From an uncultured Eggerthellaceae bacterium (lineage in GTDB: Bacteria > Actinomycetota > Coriobacteriia > Coriobacteriales > Eggerthellaceae): a stretch of DNA of 10,271 nucleotides. The notes beneath the pieces are model-generated. The model had not been told where the DNA came from. It saw nothing but the letters and a program-made list of their open reading frames with translations, and made no database searches. Within the stretch, counting starts at the first letter, position 1; every line of letters begins with the position of its first letter. The stretch is from assembly GCA_947565915.1 (NCBI GenBank), contig CANOHY010000053.1, positions 1-10,271 on the forward strand, written 5' to 3'. The translations under genes were made by a program, and so were the position numbers. This document shows, in pieces, positions 7,501 to 10,271 of the stretch.

Positions 7501-10034
7501 CCGACGCCGATGTTCATCCAGGTGGCGTCAACCGGATGAGCCAGCTTGATCAGGTAGTACTTCTGGCCGTTGGAGCCCACACGCTGGTGAATGGTTGCGC
7601 CCACGCTCTGGTTGCTGGTGTCGGTTGCCGTGCGGTACTGCACGTACACATGGCTGTAAGCCGTGTTGTTGCTCAGCAGCTCGGAGAGCGAGATCATGCT
7701 GATTTGCTGCGGCGAGGAGAAGCTCACCGAGATGCCCTTGCTGCCACGCGGATAGCCGCTGCCCACATAGCAGCCGCCGTCATCCCAGTCCACCATGTAG
7801 TAGCGCGATTCGGCATTGTTGTCGAACAGGCCCCAGGCAGTCTTGCTGCCCGTGTTGGCATCCAAGGGGCTGTCCACCATGTTGCCGCGGTTCACCATGG
7901 CATCGGCGATGTTGGTGCGATACTGCCCCGAACTGTCGCGCGTGTTCACCACATAGTACTCGGGCAGCTCGGCTAGCTCGATGGTTATGGTGGTGCCAGT
8001 GGACACGATAGACGCGGGGCCGAAGCCGAACTCGGAGTTGTAGCCCACGATGTACACCTGGTAGGTGGTGTTGTCGCTCAGGCTGCCGATGACGCAAGAA
8101 TTGTTGACCAGCGTGCCGTTGCCATTGCCGTCAACCCACTTCGTGTAGGGAGCCTGGCTGGCCGACTGGTCGGTGCGCACGCGATAGTACACCTCATAGG
8201 AATCGGTGTCGTCCATGTCCTTCCAGCCCACCGTGAGGGAGCGCAAGCCCGGGGTGACGCGCACGTTCTCGGGCGCAGGCGGCTTGCTGCTCGGACGCGG
8301 CGTTACATATTGCACGTCGCTCCAGCCGCTGTGCCAATCGCCATTAGTGGATTCGACCTTCACGGCGAAGGTGTGGCCATTCTTCATCTTCTTGCCGCCA
8401 TACTGGGTAGCGGAGGCGGTGGTCTTCACCGTGCGCACGAACTCCTCGGTTCCCTTCACGGCCTTGGTGTCGGGGTCCACCTCGATGTAGGAAATGGTGT
8501 AGCCGGTAACGTTGGGCTCCTTGTTCCAAGACACGGTGAATTGATTGCTGGCAGGGGTGAGCACGATATTGCCAGGCACGTTCATGTCGGGAGGCGCGAT
8601 GTGGCTCTCCATGTTGTTGAGGAACTCCACGGTGGATATCTCGGCCAGGTTCGCCTTGTTGGCCGTCTCGGTTACGCGGATGGTCACCTTCTTGATGGCA
8701 ATCTTGCCGCTGAAGTCCACCACGATCATGCCGTTGGAGTCGAAGGTGGCAGTGGGCACGTCGGCAGCATAGGCAGTGGTGGCACCTGCACGCATCATGC
8801 TATCCAGAAGCGAGGTGTCGCCCTCGGCGCTCGCGGCCGTACGCGCGTTCTTGCTCGTAGTGGAATACGAAGCCGTAGAGAGGGTGGAAGCAGCCGAAGC
8901 CTGCGCGGCAGGCTTGCTGATGGGAACGTTGATGATGTTGCCGTCGACGGTCTCCACTTCCACTTCGCCCTGGCTGATGGCTGTGCCAGCATCGGGTGGG
9001 CAGGCAATCACAACGCCCTCGATGCTAGATGCCGCGGCAGGCGCTTGCGTGAAGTCGAAGGAAATGGAAACGGGGTTGTCTTCGGAGATCGCCTGGGCAC
9101 TGGTGGTTTCGAGGCCCACCACGCTCTCGCCCGTGCTATTCAGCAGCTCGGAGATGTCGCCAGTCAGAGCAGTGGTCGTGGTTTCCTCGCTGGGAACCAC
9201 GGTGGAGGCGGGCACCATCTGCTTCACGTCGGATTCCACCATGCCCATGTTCAGGCCCTCGGCAAGCACCTGCAGGTCGATCAGGTCGATAGCAGCATCG
9301 GCGCCGTCATAGTCTTCCAGGTTGAGGTCGGAGTGGGCAGCCAGATAGTCATCGCCGCTCGTCTCGCTGGACGGGGCAGCTGCCTCATGAATGCCGTCAA
9401 CCAGCAGCGTGGCATCCACGTTGTCGATCACGCCATCGCCATTGAGGTCGCCGTAAGCCATGATGCCCGGCTGGGCGCCATTGGTCGTCACGTTGGTGGT
9501 GTACACGGTGATGGCAGCGTCGTACCCATTGAGCGTTATGGTTTGCTGGAAATTGGCGAAGCGCGCCGCAGGCGCGCTGATGGTCACGATGTACTCGGCA
9601 TCTTGCAGGTGGCGCAAAACGGCTTCGGCCTTGCGGTAGGCGCCGCCCGTGCTCTGAGCTTTGGCGGTGGTGGTAGTGGAAGCGCCAGACACAGTGCTTG
9701 CCGTAATGGTGAACTCGGCATCCTCGGTGGGATAGGTTCCCTGCATCACCGTTACGCGCAAGGTTCGCTCACCTGCATCGGCAATGGCGTTGCCTGCGGT
9801 AGGAGCTTGTGCCGTGCTGCCGCCTTGCGCGCCCTCCGACTGGACGCCGAGGTCGCCGTTGGGAGCATCGGCCGAGCCATCGCGGTGCTCGAAGTCGGGG
9901 TCGTAGGTGGTGTAGCCGCCTGCAGCTTCTTCGGCTTGCGAATCCGTAGCCGCGAACGCCTCGGGTATCCCCGAGAGCGCGAACACCATCACGAATGCGA
10001 TGATCGCGTTGAATATGGGATGCCGACGTTTCAT
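4506..10034 (-). CDS. Secreted M60-like metallopeptidase with internal dockerin and carbohydrate-binding modules
   Basis: This 1,842-residue exported enzyme probably cleaves O-glycosylated (mucin-type) proteins at the cell surface. Order: signal peptide 1-28; beta domain 90-180 (X-module or CnaB-like); dockerin 194-262; a discoidin-like module about 300-480, split by a Ser/Ala/Thr-rich stretch 374-425; FN3 about 487-580 and 585-683; F5/8C-like domain 693-865; helical linker 868-950; M60 domain about 955-1410; FN3-like 1430-1520; CBM32-like F5/8C 1550-1680; unassigned C-terminal domain 1685-1842. The M60 zinc site is GIAHEIGHQINQ (H1245, E1246, H1249) with E1260 ten residues later, followed by VTNNYF as in the family. 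The N-terminal M60 half shows GEEVIIYVGA and NGRNEITLP. There is no membrane or sorting segment at the C-terminus. ATG 10034 has GGAAGG upstream; a TTG-started extension to 10097 lacks support. The size is similar to large clostridial M60 proteins. The domain calls are by eye. Confidence 0.88.
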   Translation of the reverse strand: MKRRHPIFNAIIAFVMVFALSGIPEAFAATDSQAEEAAGGYTTYDPDFEHRDGSADAPNGDLGVQSEGAQGGSTAQAPTAGNAIADAGERTLRVTVMQGTYPTEDAEFTITASTVSGASTTTTAKAQSTGGAYRKAEAVLRHLQDAEYIVTISAPAARFANFQQTITLNGYDAAITVYTTNVTTNGAQPGIMAYGDLNGDGVIDNVDATLLVDGIHEAAAPSSETSGDDYLAAHSDLNLEDYDGADAAIDLIDLQVLAEGLNMGMVESDVKQMVPASTVVPSEETTTTALTGDISELLNSTGESVVGLETTSAQAISEDNPVSISFDFTQAPAAASSIEGVVIACPPDAGTAISQGEVEVETVDGNIINVPISKPAAQASAASTLSTASYSTTSKNARTAASAEGDTSLLDSMMRAGATTAYAADVPTATFDSNGMIVVDFSGKIAIKKVTIRVTETANKANLAEISTVEFLNNMESHIAPPDMNVPGNIVLTPASNQFTVSWNKEPNVTGYTISYIEVDPDTKAVKGTEEFVRTVKTTASATQYGGKKMKNGHTFAVKVESTNGDWHSGWSDVQYVTPRPSSKPPAPENVRVTPGLRSLTVGWKDMDDTDSYEVYYRVRTDQSASQAPYTKWVDGNGNGTLVNNSCVIGSLSDNTTYQVYIVGYNSEFGFGPASIVSTGTTITIELAELPEYYVVNTRDSSGQYRTNIADAMVNRGNMVDSPLDANTGSKTAWGLFDNNAESRYYMVDWDDGGCYVGSGYPRGSKGISVSFSSPQQISMISLSELLSNNTAYSHVYVQYRTATDTSNQSVGATIHQRVGSNGQKYYLIKLAHPVDATWMNIGVGRADGRCYNVTVSELRFHNDGGLESDILGLYTDNLYLQLRDNVTEATLNDLQTRLDTPDPQSGEYHPFRSSLQIELNAARQLLADGPNLDDILSIDNTITAKKDARNLGIGGLNSWQPLGISGGTGEEVIIYVGAPGAVRGNNSSLQLVMTQQHPEAASVATTVCTLKNGRNEITLPQLVSSDLERGGQLYIVYGANNPKDQWAVRTAGGTPIPTVNLHDVTDDAERLEIVTAYVEELESHVADLQSTHAKLHQQSSVKALNYGYDDHNCIANATDVMLDTMMYSVPASQMLAASGNGSTAQRAARLLNAFDSMDEMMELFYQHKGLATDDVAGVTQATRIPYQHLNIRYCRMFDGAFMYAAGNHVGIEWGSVPGLGNQKPTISEDGLKLSGGYFGWGIAHEIGHQINQSQYAYAEVTNNYFAQVTKSDETENTVRWRIDDVYSRVTSGEIGRSRGVFTQLAMYWQLHLAYDPGHVSMRYDNYSDILDNYFFARVDSFARSPQSAPAPGGVALTLGGGESQNIFRLSCAAAQKDLTEFFTRWGIVPDATSKAYASQFQPETKAFFYGNDDQKNFARQATDSGLVQDRDVVTATATPDGSEVTLQMTCPSQVSDILHGYEVTRISYAMGEQQREVVGFTTTDTFVDDASHLGNRVVGYEVRMVDKFLNRSNSYVTEWIKLDGDGRIAHDSWKATTNMTSPDDAAFAGDDDDPDSSEAVSAIDQAIDGNRDTTYTGTAAGEDAYVQVDMGMVRELTAVRYTFSGSGGPAITDYSIQVSTDGANFREIGTGTFNLNSNNQATAYFNNGIDPWICTYDVRYVRVVAVGKNSVGISEIDIYGPSGDNVDFLEANGETAIGTLASDYVYQQASGNLTQQSIPAGSLVFTGEFKGNPAYNVVILYDNAGNIVGGTDGTGALVAHQIILADDPGNAMIGETSSGRWVYWIEPGDLGNATSIGSQVRAELYRVDNAITNEGQRLTSDSALTAMPPLSSLPSITITGN
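6255..6302 (-). other. M60 zinc-binding and catalytic motif, HEIGH-x10-E
   Basis: These codons give residues 1245-1260 of the peptidase: HEIGH, ten residues, then E. H1245 and H1249 are predicted zinc ligands, E1246 the general base, and E1260 the third metal-side acidic residue of the M60/gluzincin-type site. All are present, so the enzyme should be active. Confidence 0.85.
9249..9455 (-). other. Type I-like dockerin module inside the M60 peptidase
   Basis: Residues 194-262. The first repeat, YGDLNGDGVIDNVDATLL, has a complete calcium loop: D196, N198, D200, D204 and D207. The second runs from SDLNLED to AIDLIDLQVL (about 235-257) and carries extra residues in its loop, with D250 and D253 in the expected closing places. 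The linker between the repeats is longer than usual. It follows a beta domain much as X-modules precede dockerins in cellulosome proteins. Confidence 0.8.
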
Positions 10035-10045
10035 ATCAACACCGT

Positions 10046-10052
10046 TCCTTCC
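10046..10052 (-). promoter_or_regulatory. Ribosome binding site of the M60 peptidase gene
   Basis: The - strand reads GGAAGGA within GGAAGGAA, about 11 bases before ATG 10034. It supports this start, which places the Lys/Arg of the signal peptide right at the N-terminus. Confidence 0.6.
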
Positions 10053-10095
10053 GTGCCGGAGCCCTGCCACCTTCTCGCCTTGAATAGCACAGGGC

Positions 10096-10115
10096 AAGCA
10101 ACCGAGACGTTGCTT
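10096..10115 (-). other. Hairpin at the 5' end of the peptidase leader
   Basis: AAGCAAC and GTTGCTT form a seven-pair stem around a six-base loop. From the TATAAT box the transcript should begin near 10123, so the hairpin sits within the first 10-30 bases of the mRNA. Such 5' stems often protect mRNA. On the + strand the stem is followed by TTT, so it could also stop antisense transcription. Confidence 0.45.
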
Positions 10116-10129
10116 TTTCGTTAACTCGG

Positions 10130-10135
10130 ATTATA
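10130..10135 (-). promoter_or_regulatory. -10 box of the M60 peptidase promoter
   Basis: A perfect TATAAT on the - strand. At 17-base spacing the -35 place (10153-10158) reads TTTTCT, a poor match to TTGACA, which suggests activator dependence or a weak -35. The predicted leader is about 90 bases. Beyond it, to the window end at 10271, the DNA is relatively AT-rich and I see no gene. Confidence 0.6.
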
Positions 10136-10271
10136 TCGAATACGGCCACAAAAGAAAACTGTATAACCCCACGTGAGAATATGATTTTGAGATTTATTCA
10201 CAATGAGTTATCCCCACTACACCATGAAATCGCTATGATATCAACCGCGAAACGGGGAACTGCAAGCCGGG

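Noticed and set aside
6699..7976. 425-codon + strand open frame opposite the M60 region
   Set aside because: Antisense shadow of the catalytic region with no start signals and no family pattern.
10035..10097. 21-residue extension of the peptidase from a TTG
   Set aside because: It would place residues ahead of a clear signal peptide, while ATG 10034 has its own ribosome site.
8310..10124. Long + strand open frame opposite the N-terminal half of the peptidase
   Set aside because: Same shadow effect: Gly/His/Val-rich composition, no recognisable domain, and it runs through the peptidase promoter.
10171..10216. Replication origin from DnaA-box-like motifs
   Set aside because: Only one fitting box and one near match, with no dnaA, dnaN or other origin gene near; kept only as a weak regulatory observation.
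1..10271. CRISPR array, tRNA, rRNA or insertion sequence
   Set aside because: I saw no regularly spaced repeats, no cloverleaf with a T-loop core, no rRNA signature and no transposase motif in any frame.

Overview
The window reads as high-GC, Gram-positive actinobacterial DNA. A gut or oral Coriobacteriia member (Eggerthellaceae-like) is my best guess. This is inference from the GC-rich codon use, the surface protein that ends in a membrane segment and a basic tail, the PucR/LuxR regulators and the large secreted host-glycan enzyme. I see no marker gene that fixes the taxon.

Layout: On the + strand, bases 2-1393 hold the end of a PucR-type regulator, a short LuxR-type DNA-binding protein and a small HAD-IB phosphatase that looks leaderless. 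Bases 1394-1533, between convergent genes, are packed with inverted repeats. On the - strand, bases 1534-10034 hold, in transcription order, a 1,842-residue secreted M60-like (HEIGH) metallopeptidase carrying an internal dockerin, a 322-residue membrane-anchored protein with a cohesin-like ectodomain, and an NhaC-family antiporter. The 301 bases between anchor and antiporter hold a 137-base foldback, a second GC-rich hairpin and the antiporter promoter. Bases 10035-10271 are the leader and promoter region of the peptidase, with a TATAAT box.

How it works together: the most interesting unit is the peptidase/anchor pair. The enzyme has a signal peptide, an X-module-like domain followed by a dockerin, two FN3 domains, discoidin-like (F5/8C, CBM32-type) domains on both sides of the M60 catalytic domain, and no anchor of its own. 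The gene 109 bases downstream encodes a small cell-surface protein with one candidate cohesin fold, a Pro/acidic stalk and a C-terminal transmembrane helix. I infer a minimal two-gene system in which the anchor docks the glycoprotein-targeting (probably mucin-type) peptidase on the cell surface. The cohesin call rests on sequence pattern only and is the weakest link. A hairpin with a GNRA loop between the two genes could set their expression ratio. The antiporter has its own promoter-like site and need not belong to the unit.
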